Source of the DNA: Tretioscincus oriximinensis
Taxonomy: Eukaryota; Chordata; Lepidosauria; Squamata; Gymnophthalmidae
Direction: 5' to 3'
DNA: 64,000 nucleotides
NCBI GenBank assembly: GCA_022410635.1
Contig: JAJVDF010000786.1
Span: 355,251 to 419,250 of the forward strand
In this document: positions 1-9,997 of the stretch, in pieces
Layout: every line of letters starts with the position of its first letter
Position numbering within the stretch: position 1 is the first letter of the stretch
Made by a program: the position numbers and the translations under genes
The notes under the pieces: generated by a model
What the model was told of the DNA's origin: nothing
Databases searched by the model: none
Seen by the model: the letters and a program-made list of their open reading frames with translations, nothing else

Positions 1-93
1 CCAGGTGCATCTGGTGGGCCTCTGTGTGACACAGAATGCTGGACTTGATGGGCTGTGGCCTGATCCAGTATGGCTCTTCTTATGTTCTTATAT
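1..93 (+). mobile_element. CR1 LINE 3' end (cut by window start)
   Basis: The segment carries the terminal CR1 3' UTR: GGGCCTCTGTGTGACACAG, then a 'GATCCAGTATGGCTCTTC' run and 'TTATGTTCTTA'. The same string recurs at 46.4 kb (minus) and 54.0 kb (plus), next to sequence that still encodes the CR1 polymerase C-terminus, so the assignment is firm. Only the last ~90 bases are visible; the body lies left of the window. Non-coding and 5'-truncated, as most CR1 insertions are. Confidence 0.85.
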
Positions 94-757
94 AGGGTTG
101 AAATGAAGCCCATTGCAATGTTCTGCACTAAAATTTATAATTCTAATGGCAGTGACATACAATCGTGTTCTGTTGAAGCAAATATTATATAGAGTCCTTG
201 TTTGTACATTGAAATGTGCTAAAAACTATTAACAGTAATTTAAACATGCATAACTGGGCACTCAACTGTCTCCATTCAGTGCTAATGGATATTATGTGCA
301 TAGCTCCCCTGAGTCTCAATGCACAATTACAGTTATGTAGTTATTTATGAATCCTCAAGAGTCTAAGAAGTGGACACTTATAGGTTGAGAAGTAATACAA
401 GGGTAGGAAGAGCTAAGAAATAATTATTTCAGCATATCAGTAATTACAAAATTGGTATTTCACACTACAGGCGGTGTAAAGGAAGGAAGCAAAAAAAATG
501 CAGTTACAAGCAGCAAGACAATAGTTGTGAGAAATAACATTACAGAGAGGTTAATGAATGAAATTTCTTAAACTGTAACATAGGCATATTGTTGTTGAGA
601 ATGTGCTTCTAGAAAACAGTGGGTGGCAAAGGGAATTGAATTTTGGGAAGGCCTGCTATATTCCCTTTGCTTTCTGATTTTTCTCTGTCTTTCTTGTCTT
701 CCCTCTCCCTGTTTTTCCCTTTCTTTTTGATCTCTGTGTGGAGAATAGCCTAATCCA
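94..757. other. No gene seen; AT-rich unassigned DNA
   Basis: No open frame with protein-like composition and no convincing repeat end. A short pyrimidine-rich stretch (about 655-735) precedes the target site of the next element. Confidence 0.5.
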
Positions 758-1194
758 TGTCTAATTAGGGTTGNCATACGTCCCAGTAAACCNGGACAGT
801 CCCGATTTTGGGGACAATTTTGCTGTCCCGTCTGGTTTTCACAAAAATAGTTAAAAATCCCGCTACCCCCCGCCACCACTAACCCCGCTGCCACCGCCAC
901 CGCACCGCTAACCCCGCTGCCACCGCTAACCCCGCTGCCGCCGCTAACCCCCGCGCTGCTGCTACCTTGCCTCCGCTAACCCCCCCACCGCTGCTAACCC
1001 CGGCGAAACCCCGCCTCCAAAGGAGGAGCTGCGCGCGTCCGCGTATGCACATGGACGCTTGTGAGACAGGCAGGAAAGAGGTTCTGCCTGTCTCGCTACA
1101 AGCGTGCGTATGCGCGTGCACACGTGCACGCACCACCCCACCCCACCCCCGTCCCGGTTTTGAGTTGCCATAATATGGCAACCCTATGTCTAAT
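758..1194 (+). mobile_element. hAT-like MITE, GC-core family, copy 1 (complete, with 8-bp TSD)
   Basis: The element spans 766-1186. It starts TAGGGTTGNCATACG and ends ATATGGCAACCCTA, giving ~13-bp inverted termini. Identical 8-bp direct repeats TGTCTAAT flank it at 758-765 and 1187-1194, the size typical of hAT insertions. Inside, 786-835 holds short CGGGAC/GTCCCG repeats, 858-1012 is a (CCGCTAACCCCGCTG)-like variable repeat, and 1041-1073 pairs with 1084-1115 in an imperfect hairpin built on AGACAGGCAG/CTGCCTGTCT. A CA/CG-rich alternating tract and a CCCCA run lead to the right end. There is no transposase ORF, so it is non-autonomous. The hAT assignment rests on TSD size and terminus style, not on a database match. 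Confidence 0.85.
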
Positions 1195-1660
1195 TCTAAA
1201 ATAGTCTGCATCCCAGGGGCATAGTTACCATAGGCAAGCTGGGGCACCATCCCTGGGCCCCAAAGGTTTAACCCTTACTGGGGAGGTGAGTTTAGGTTCT
1301 CTTGCCCACGCTGGCTCCTGTCCTTATTTTTAATCTCTTCAGGGCAGCGCTGGGTCTCTGATACTCTCATTATTGTGCCATGCTGGGAATTGTAGTAAGG
1401 CAACGGTAGCAATGCCTTATGGGGCTCGTCATATAGGCAAGCACAGCAATACCTTATGGGGCCACATGCCCATAATCACACACCCACCCTGTGTAGGAAG
1501 CAGCAGCAGCGGCATACATAGCTGCCCTGGCTAGCCACAGCACCTCCTCCTCACATATTTCCTTTTGTTCAACAAGGAGAAGTGGAAAGTCTGGCTGGCT
1601 GAGGTTCATCTCTGATGTGCACTAGGGCACTGCCNTGTTTGTTGTAGGCAGAATTTTGGG
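1195..1660. other. No gene; unassigned moderately GC-rich repeat-like DNA
   Basis: The word GGCAAGCACAGCAATACC at about 1435-1452 recurs in near-identical form at 60783-60800, so at least part of this stretch belongs to a dispersed repeat that I cannot name. No coding potential was recognised. Confidence 0.4.
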
Positions 1661-2031
1661 GCAGCAGCCAATGGAATTTACTTCCAGAAGAGATGGTGCT
1701 AGCAGCCTTGATAGCTTTAAGACAGAATTAGACAAGTTCATGGTAGCCAAGGGTATAAACAGCTACTAGGATGGATGTCTTGATGCTGCCTCCGAGATGC
1801 AGCAACAGGCAGTATTCCTGAATTTACTTCCAGAAGAGGTGGTACTAGCAGCCTTGATAGATTTAAGACAGAATTAGACAAGTTCATGGTAGCCAAGGGT
1901 ATAAACAGCTACTAGGATGGATGTCTTGATGCTGCCTCCGAGATGCAGCAATAGGCAGTATTCCTGAAATGCTTTTTGCTGGGCGTCTGGAACAGGCAAA
2001 GGTTTTGTCTTCTTCTATTCCAGACTGCCCA
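1660..2031 (+). mobile_element. CR1 LINE 3' end with internal tandem duplication (5' part)
   Basis: This encodes a decayed CR1 polymerase C-terminus (FTSRRDGASSLDSFKTELDKF-like) followed by the CR1 3' UTR. A unit beginning ATTTACTTCCAGAAGAG occurs at 1676 and again at 1822, so a 146-bp segment is duplicated head-to-tail with very few differences. The CR1 is split at about 2032 by a GC-core MITE and resumes at about 2378. Non-functional. Confidence 0.85.
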
Positions 2032-2377
2032 GGTGCGTGCATGTGCGCGCGCGCATGCGCATACGGACACTTGTAGCGAGACAGGCAGAACGTCTTTCCT
2101 GCCTGTCTCACAAGCGTCAATGTGCACGCGCGCAGCTGCGGTGGAGGGGGAGCGGCAGCGTGCGGGGGGGGAGTGGGGGGGAGCAGAGCGGCGGGAGTGG
2201 CGGAGGGGGGAGCGGCGGAGGGGGGAAGCGGGGGCGGCGGGGGGAGCGGGGGCGGCGTGGGGAGCGGCAACCCGGGATTTTAAAACTTTTTTTTAAAATC
2301 CAGCCGGGACAATAAAATTGTCCCTAAAACCGTTAATGTCCCGGTTTACCGGGACGTATGGCAACCCTAAATTTGTG
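2032..2377 (-). mobile_element. hAT-like MITE, GC-core family, copy 2 (right end truncated)
   Basis: Read on the minus strand it starts TTAGGGTTGCCATACGTCCC at the 2377 side, passes through CGGGAC repeats, a CCGCCCCC-rich core (about 2137-2275) and the same AGACAGGCAG hairpin (2075-2110), and stops in the alternating CG/CA tract at about 2033 without the second terminus. It interrupts a CR1 3' end: the CR1 words CCAGGTGC and TTTGTGGGCC lie on either side. No target duplication was found, consistent with loss of one end. Confidence 0.8.
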
Positions 2378-2443
2378 GGCCACTGTGTGATCAGAATGCT
2401 GAACTAGAAGGGCTCCGGCCCGATTATGTTCTATGTTCTTAAA
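2378..2443 (+). mobile_element. CR1 LINE 3' end (distal part, after MITE insertion)
   Basis: Continuation of the CR1 copy at 1660-2031: GTGGGCCACTGTGTGATCAG, then AGAATGCTGAAC, then GATTATGTTCTATGTTCTTA. This is the normal CR1 terminus, slightly diverged. Confidence 0.8.
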
Positions 2444-3718
2444 CATGGTGACGGCGCACAGCACAGACCTCAGCCAGACATTCTGTTCCTTCTAAGACCT
2501 GAGGAGGAGGTATCCAGTTGGGGTGGTGTAGGGTGGTGGGTCCCTGCAGGGAAGAAGGGATGCTAGGTACCCATTCAATAACACAGACTGAGCTATGACT
2601 AGTTCCAGAATAAAACAATGTCCAGACTGCATTATATCAGAAAATCTGAGCTTTGTTTCAGAATATTCAATTATAACAGAATAAATCACATCTTAATACA
2701 TCTTAAGTGTGAATTTCCATCTTAGTTCTTTCTTAACCGAGGCCAAATATTTTAATATGTTGAGCTGATTTTTGTAGATTGGGGTCACTGTGAGCTGTCC
2801 CCCAACAGGGCATTTTGGACCAGCACTTAATCAGTAGGAAGTTATAAGGACATCAGTCAAGAGCATAACACTACAGAAGACCATTTTTATATCTTTCCTG
2901 AAAGGTCATGAGAGAATCATTCTTCAAAGGACTTCATCTATCAAATACTCGGTGACAGAAATCAATATGTTTTGTCATTACCAATAATAGCTAGAGAGGA
3001 AACAATGACTTACATCCTATAAAGGGAATAAAAATTTATTCCAACCTAGATACAGTTTGCCTAGAGATTTTGATTAAGGACATGATGTGGATAATATATA
3101 AACAATAAAATGAAATAAATACATAAATTAATTGATAGTCATCCCTATCTTTGGTAAACAATAATATAACATCCTTGATGTTAAAAATGCCTGAAGTGAT
3201 GGCTGTTATAGTGTCAATTATTACTTTACATATGTAAAATGCATACTGTGCAGATGTAAAAGTTTTCAATGGCAATTCTTGAGGAGTTTTTCCTTTTTTT
3301 GCAATGTTAAGATGGTGTTGAAAATGATAGTATGAGATCGAAGTAGAATATCTATTGGAACACATGTACTTACATATTACCAGCAGACTAGAAAATTCAA
3401 ATCTTCTATTAAACCACTTGATGGTAGTCAGATAGAAGAATGTGCTCTACTTCTCTTTCTAAAACTCTGTTATTTGAACCAATCTCCTTCTTTACCCNTG
3501 CTTTTTAATTAATACTAGACAAATGTTTATCTGGTTTTATTCATTTCCCTCCATATATGAGAATTGTATGAAAAGTTTCTCAAATAGACATGATATTATT
3601 CATTATATCCATCCCCTTTAGAGCTGACGATCTGATTCTTACATAGCCAGCAAGTTTTTTATTTTTAAACTATCTGCCTATTTTTAAACCTACTGCCTTA
3701 GGGATGCAATTGGCTTAA
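2444..3718. other. No gene seen; unassigned AT-rich DNA
   Basis: Short open frames here have no protein-like pattern. No terminal inverted repeats or SINE promoter boxes were recognised. Confidence 0.45.
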
Positions 3719-4110
3719 TTGTCTTCCTCCTTTTCTTTTCTTCTTCTCTTCTTGTTTTCTTCTTCTTCTCGTCTGGTTTTCTTCTTGTTGTTCTCTTCTT
3801 CCCCTTCTTCTCATCCTCCTCTTCTTCTTCTTTGTTTCTTCTCCTTCTCTTTTTCCTTTCTTCTTCTTCTCTTCTTTTTCTTTTCTTTTCCTTCTTTTCC
3901 TCCATCTCCTTCTTCTCCTTCTCCTTCTTCTCCTTCTGTTCTTGTTTTCTTCTTCTCTTCTCCTTCTTCCTACCACTCCTTCCTCCTCTTTTCCCCTCTC
4001 TCCCTCCCCCTTCCCCTCTTTCCCTCCCCCTCCCACCTACCTCCTGTTCCCTCCTTCTCTCCCCCTTCCCTCCTTTCATCCTGTTCATTCTCCCCCTCCA
4101 GCTTCTCCCC
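3719..4110. repeat. Polypyrimidine (CTT/CCTT-rich) tract
   Basis: Almost 400 bases of nearly pure C/T on the plus strand, made of interspersed CTT, CTTT, CCT and CCCTT units without a fixed period. All open frames on either strand are low-complexity Ser/Phe/Leu or Lys/Glu/Arg strings and are not genes. Long mirror-like homopurine/homopyrimidine runs can adopt triplex structure; that is inference here. Confidence 0.9.
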
Positions 4111-5720
4111 TGCCTTACCTCTGCCAGTCCAGGAGTTCCACAGGCCAGTGATGGACTGAAGATCATTCAAGACTAGCCTTCTGGACGCAACAAGCCTTCT
4201 CTGTCATAAACACAACAAACTGTTAGGTTGTGTTCTTTGTTTCTGTATGGGAAAATTGTCTTTTTAATGGGAAAATCTTGATTTTTCTATATTTGTTTAT
4301 AGACAAAATCAAACACGAACAACTGTTTGTTTTGTTAAATGGTTTGCTGTTTAATTGATGAAATAACCCAATTTCAAATCAAACATACAGTTTCTGTTGC
4401 TGCACATTTCTAGGCACTACATTTCCCCTAACCCCCCCTCCCCTTTTAATCCCCTCTAGCATTTTGAACTATCCTAGCAATTATCACTTTCTTCAGGCAA
4501 AATGACCCTTTGCTATTCCATTGTTTAAAACATTCTCCAAGGAACAGTGTAAAATACAGCTCTCTTCTCTATTGCTCCCCCCCCCAAAAAAAGCTTAGTA
4601 TTTAAGGATAATATATATTTTAGTGCAAAAAACATCAAATTGAAATCTAACTAGGATGATTGTGTCACTATTTACGGATGTCCTTGTCTTAGCAACATAG
4701 ATGTTAAGATACTGTTCATCGGTTGCAAAGGACACTACTTGTCATGAGCAGCCCTACCTGTCTTTATGGACCAATAGCACAGCTTGGAACCTTAGACTGA
4801 GCAGCTCTCACATACGTATATAGAGAGATACGTACATAGACATGAACACCCAAAAGGGAAAAATAGCCTACTATATTTTGCACATATTAAACCAGAGAGA
4901 AAGGCCTGCTGCATTCTTCCCCACAATTGGGTCTCCTAGATACAAATTCAAACCCATTCAGCTGTATGTAACAAAACAAACTAGAAATAAAAAGAAACCT
5001 ATGGTAATTATTAAAATAAACTGTAAGACATTCTTTTAAACAAATGGAAGGTGAAAAGAAAATTCTATACCTTTTACAATATTGTTGTCTGTTCTCTTGT
5101 TGCCAAGGACAGATGATGTAGCAGTAGGCCCTATTGACATTAGGCCCTATTCAGGATATAGTTTGAACCAGCATGCAGATGACAGGTCCCAACTTTGAGA
5201 CAATGGCCCTGAAACAATGGCCAGTGTGATCAGAACATTAGTATGGATTTCTGCATATCTGTGTGCATTAATAAAATGTGCACATGTGTTTCTATCATTC
5301 TGAAAGGAGCTATTCTGGAGAACAGCTACTGAAGCTAGTATCCAGAGATGTCACAAATTAGATCTTCACCATTGAAGTAATTTTTTGTTCTTTTGCCCCA
5401 GGTACTTCAAATGTGTTTTGTGCAGATATCTCACACCATCAGAAATGGAGAACAATGCCACAGGTCAGTCCTAGCAGTGACTGTTAAGAAAGGTGCAAAA
5501 ACACAGTCTGCTTAGCATATGTGCTTAGCATCTTTTTCTCTAGTCTAATGACTACCTTTTCACTATCCACAATAGTCATACCAATGAATAATCTAATCAT
5601 AAATAATCAACCAAAAGAGGTGACATTTTAAATTTAAATTTAAGCTTCAAANAAATTTCCTTAAATATCGGAAAGAACTAAAAATAATTTGGCAGTAAAA
5701 TACTGATAAGGCTACTTACA
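4111..5720. other. No gene seen; unassigned DNA
   Basis: AT-rich, with a short C8A7 run near 4580. Nothing with coding pattern and no repeat boundary I can support. Confidence 0.45.
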
Positions 5721-5903
5721 GATGAAACCTGGTTATAACGAATCACGATATAATGAAATTTGCTGTGTAATAAACAAATATGAAAGTCTCAATGGAACGC
5801 CCATAAGACTAATGTTGGTTACAATGGGTTTCGTTATAATAAATTTTCCTTATAATGAACACATCCACCTGACCTCTTGATGTTCATTATAACAGGTTTC
5901 ATC
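5721..5903. mobile_element. Non-autonomous DNA transposon (MITE), ~183 bp
   Basis: The left end GATGAAACCTGGTTATAACG pairs with the right end GTTCATTATAACAGGTTTCATC (about 22 bp, with mismatches). A second internal pair, ATAATGAAATTTGC and AATTTTCCTTATAATG, extends the foldback. There is no coding capacity. The 'ATAACGA' end resembles pogo/Tigger-type (Tc1/mariner superfamily) elements, but the TA target duplication is not clear, so the superfamily is a guess. Confidence 0.65.
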
Positions 5904-6265
5904 TTCATTACAATGTGATAATACTTCTCTAATACTTTTTCAAGAGTCTATCATACCAGCTGTAAATAGCAAAATAACAAATAGTTTCACATAATTTTCT
6001 GGGAAATAACTGGGAAATTCTTGAAAATGATTACAATATAGCTAAAAGAATTAAAAGGTTCCCACTGAAATAATGCAGGTACAACAACAATCACACTTAC
6101 TAGCTCCCACATACTGGATTACTTCACCTTTATTGTCTCATATCAATTAAAAGCATTTGCAACCAACTGTTCTAGGCTTAGCGTACTTTAAGTGGAATTG
6201 AGGATATAGATTTACATACATTTGTGTGATATGTAAATGTCTCTTGCAGGTTTATAAATAAATCA
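5904..6265. other. No gene seen; unassigned AT-rich DNA
   Basis: No open frame, inverted terminus or repeat family recognised between the MITE and the LINE fragment. Confidence 0.4.
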
Positions 6266-6269
6266 CTTG

Positions 6270-7026
6270 GAAGGAATAAGACAGACCAAAATGTTGACAG
6301 ATGAAGTGTTTTATTTGATGAATGTCTGCTTTGCACCTATTGCAGCTTTGGGCTTTTTCTATCCCAGGAGTGCTTATAAGCTTAACTCAGCCACCTGCAT
6401 GGTGACAATCACTCACCCCCACTACTATGCGGATGTAAAATTGGTGAATGCAGCCTTAAGTAAAGGACTGATTCCAGCACTGTTAAAAGGAGTAGTGGTC
6501 AAAGAGACATCCCAAGCCTTCCAGAATTTTTTGGATAAATATCCTATCTTTTGGAGAAAGGTATTAGAAAAGATGAACAACAATGACAAAGGGTCCTGAA
6601 GATAAGAATTTCCTGTACACTTACCTTTCAGGATTCAGACAGGGCACATTATAAGGAGACGACGTCATACAGCTTGTTCATACTTTGAGGCACCTTCTCA
6701 GCACCTTTTAATACTATTGACTTTAGTATCTTTTTAGGTGTCCTGCAGAAACTGAAGATTATTGGCACTGTTTTACAATGGTTCTGATTCTTCCCACCCT
6801 AGTCATTGGTTCCAAGCAGTACACATGCATGGAGAGAAGTAAATCCTGTTCATGTTTGAAGTGCACAGGGCCCAACACTATCTTTCTCCCATGTATTTTT
6901 AAAAACCTATGTGAAATGATTATCCATCAGCATGAGATCATTTATCATCAATATCCTTATTATATTGGACCTATTGGGTGGTGGCTCCTAGACTGTGAAA
7001 TTCCAAGCCTACCCATTGAGATATGA
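6270..7026 (+). pseudogene. L2-clade LINE reverse transcriptase fragment (decayed)
   Basis: The frame at 6267-6599 looks like an exon at first but follows the L2-clade RT order. SATCMVTITHPHYY matches the 'STTCLLDPCPSWL' region, LVNAALSKGLIPALLKGVVV the 'VNASLREGRVPASLKEAVV' region, and LDKYPIFWRKVLEKM the 'LDNYRPVSNLPFLGKVLERV' region. After a stop, GFRQGTL at about 6632 equals the 'SGFRQGHST' motif, and in another frame at about 6893-6964 FKNLCEMIIHQHEIIYHQY equals 'KPLGEIIRRHGIRYHQYADDTQ', with the catalytic YADD degraded to YPYY. Stops and frameshifts make it dead. The clade call is from remembered family pattern, not alignment. Confidence 0.75.
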
Positions 7027-7239
7027 GTGTGGCAAAGCAGTAGCAGGCTAAGTCTTCAGTGAGCTTAAACTAGGGTGTGGGTGTGTACTAAACCACAAAA
7101 AATGTTTAAGCTCATTCCTCAGGACTCAAGAAGGTTTAGCAGTAGATGTTGACCAGAGTTTACATTAACTGTTTTACTTTGTTAAATGACTAAATTAGCT
7201 ATTGGGGGGGATGTTTCTGCAGTAAGACCACATAATCTA
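7027..7239. other. No gene; short unassigned spacer
   Basis: Contains a G7 run near 7205. Nothing else noted. Confidence 0.4.
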
Positions 7240-7580
7240 CTCCAAACCTATTGTTGTTGTTCCCAGGACCACCTTCAGTGTACTTCTTCATTGCTGGATC
7301 TTTTATTATAAACCCTCATGTTTCCAGAGCTTAATGCTTAAAAATCTTGATCCTAAGTTTTAACCTTAAAAATTCCTCTTTTCATTCAGTTCTTTGACTC
7401 TGGCTAATAAGCCCTAAATCTCCTCCCATTTTTGCTGACAGAGTGACATCATCTGTGTACCTGTGGTTATAAATGTTTCTCCCAGCTGTCTTAAAATCCC
7501 TTTCATATTCTTCCACAGCAACCTTTCACAGTCTATGTTCCACATTCAGTTAAAAAAAATGAAGACTATACACTCAGACT
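7240..7580 (-). pseudogene. RTE/BovB-like LINE reverse transcriptase fragment
   Basis: On the minus strand, about 7490-7420 reads DFKTAGRNIYNHRYTDDVTL, matching the RTE/BovB block 'GIKIAGRNINNLRYADDTTL'; the catalytic YADD appears as YTDD. Downstream (lower coordinates) the frame is broken but keeps lysine-rich runs expected after the YADD box. BovB is common in squamates and known for horizontal transfer between vertebrates. Only ~340 bases remain, with stops. Confidence is moderate because only the one block matches well. Confidence 0.65.
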
Positions 7581-7584
7581 GATT

Positions 7585-9177
7585 CAAAACCAACGACATT
7601 TTACACCAAAGTATTTGTGATTCTATGTTGGACTGCAAGGTAATANGAAAATGAGCTTCGGTAATTCATTAAGTCAAACCAGTCAGATACAGGCTAATGA
7701 AACACCCCCTAATTTAAGCCTTTCACTCTTTTTACACCTGTTAATTTTACCTTCAAAATTAATTGGTTTTAAACCCCCAAGCATCTCTGTTGCTGCTGAA
7801 ACTGAGTGATTAACAAAGTCATTATCTCATTAGTGGATGATTTGACTAAAGTATGACTATCAATGGAGCCACAGGAAACAGGAACTATTTCCAACTGTGA
7901 AAAACATGGCTGCATTTTTTTTCTACCCATCAGTGACCTAAGCTGATAGTCAAATATATGCAAACTGTGCAAAACTTTCCATATTCCCAAGAAAATATGT
8001 GAAATTATCTTGTACTGGAACAGATGCTTTCTGGATTTACAAGAAAACAGGAATGAGTGAATCAAAACATTTTCTTTTACATTTGTTCAAACATGAATTG
8101 CTTAATATCTGTGTTTAACATATGTATATAATTGACAGGCCGTAAAACCAGTGTGCCTGTCCCAGAAAGCCATGGGCCTGAACCAGGAAGGTGACTCACA
8201 TTCTGAGACTTTTCTTGTCCCTTTTGATAAATTAGCTCACCAACATGATATCAGAGTGATGATGACTACTGGAAGGGGAGCAGCCTCAATTTTTCAATGA
8301 CAATAAACCCATCCTAACTGATTCCAATGGGTACAATCAGATACAGTTATAAGAGTGCCTTCTGGATACGTTTGAGCCTATACGTAAAGACATTAAATAA
8401 ATCTTTTCCTGATTTGGAGCCTCAAAATACCAGGTTCTTCAATGTTCAGTATGTGATATTGATGAAGACATCTCAGACTTTCAGCTGTGTTAGGCAGTCA
8501 CAGCATAAGCAAAGAGATGATGACCCAGTGGCCAATCAGTAGCAGGCAAAATAGGCTGGCAAACGTGAAGGTAGGTTGCAGTGTAAGATAGTTTTGAGCC
8601 ATATAATCAGGACATCTTCTTGGTAGAATTTCTATGTATGTCTGGGGATAGGATGCTTATTGTTAAAGAGACAATTTTAAAAATTCCTGTCTGATTGCAC
8701 GCTATATCATTAGATATTATCTGGTTCCTGTTTTTCCTACTCATCAGAAACAAGGATGAAAATGGGTCATGCTTTAAAAGTAACAGAAATGACATTTTGT
8801 AAATGTCTCACTCTTTTTCTTTGTCTGACTCTCATCTGTGCATNCATGTTGGACAAAGAATCACATTTGCCTTCTCTGTAATCCAACATTGTCTGGCACT
8901 ATATGACAAGTGTCATCTAAGACTGATATCTAAATCTGTGATTACTATCTTTAAATGTCCAAATTGAAAAAGAAAGATGCTGAAAATACAGAGCAATTGT
9001 GAAGTGAAGATCTTTCTTTCTCCTCTTTCTCTCTCTCGCTAGCTAATCACCATGGAAACCTGAATGTGTTGGATTCAGTTTGGAGTTGTTTGACACATTC
9101 TAAAACATTTCAGGGATCAGGATTAAGCAATTGCCCATGGATGTACAATACTGCAAACTGAATCTGTTGGTCAACAG
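7585..9177. other. No gene seen; unassigned DNA
   Basis: Mostly AT-rich. The short frames in this stretch (7.8-8.8 kb) show no domain or composition suggesting a protein. No repeat ends recognised. Confidence 0.4.
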
Positions 9178-9384
9178 TAGGCTGACCAGATGACCCCTTT
9201 TTGGGGGGTGAAAACCCNGTTTTGTAGTGCTTCCCAGTTTTTCCTGTGGGGAAAATTTTTTAGAAAGCTTCTTTTTTTTTGAAAAAAATCTTTTTTTGAA
9301 AAGAATTTTCCTCAGCAAAAACCGTGAGGTGTTCCAAAACCGGGTTTCTACCCCTCCCACCAAAAGGGATCATCTGGTCAGCCT
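9178..9384. mobile_element. MITE with AGGCTGACCAGAT termini, copy 1
   Basis: The left end TAGGCTGACCAGATGACCCC is mirrored by the right end AAGGGATCATCTGGTCAGCC, about 23 bp with few mismatches. The interior is a T-rich/A-rich foldback with TTTTCCTGTGGGGAAAA and TTTTCCTCAGCAAAA. The terminus resembles hAT elements of the 'TAGGGTGACCAGAT' type. Related copies are at 18785-19268 and 36958-37362. No unambiguous 8-bp target duplication is visible. No transposase. Confidence 0.8.
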
Positions 9385-9997
9385 GCAGAGCACTAGTGGA
9401 GTTGGGGTCTCCGGAGCAGATAAACGAAGGTGCCTCTTCCCGCCCAGTTTCCTTACTTTGTTTTTAGCACTGTATGGTTGGGTCTCTGATGTAATTACTG
9501 TGCCGCATGCCAAAAAGTAGTTCCAGAGACCAAGCCGTGCAATGCTGAAGAGCTTAAAAATAACATAACACCGGGGGAGGGGGGGACTTCTAATGACCAA
9601 ACCTTCGGGGCCCGACAGCAGTGCCCCGGTTGCCCTATGGGTGGCTATGCCCCATGCAACAGAGTTCACACATGGATTTGTTAAAATTAAAACAAATAAA
9701 GACTGTGAATTGCCTCAGGGTGGGGTTTAGGGTTTTTTGCATTACATTCAAACATTAATAAAGAGTTTTATTTGAATTAGAAGTCTAAGTAAATAATTTT
9801 TCATATATTATAGTAATTTCTTTCCTTCTATTTTTTTAAGAAAGTTCAGTGTTATATTTTCTCCATATATCATTTTTATATATATTTTAAATTTGACCAC
9901 TTTTTGCCCCATTTCTTAATTAAAAAAGAAATGACAGTTGCATGCTCAATATGCAGTTCTGCATTGTCTTGTCCTAGCATCTTTTTGTCTTACCCTC
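9385..9997. other. No gene seen; unassigned repeat-like DNA
   Basis: The 9400-9670 part resembles dispersed repeat DNA (CTATGGGTGGCTATGCCCCA) and 9670-9990 is AT-rich. I can assign neither to a family. Confidence 0.35.

Noticed and set aside
860..1160. CpG island / gene promoter
   Set aside because: The GC-rich block is the core of a MITE with matching ends and an 8-bp target duplication.
3690..4176. Open frames of 110-158 codons on both strands
   Set aside because: Pure low-complexity (Lys/Glu/Arg or Ser/Phe/Leu) readings of a polypyrimidine tract.
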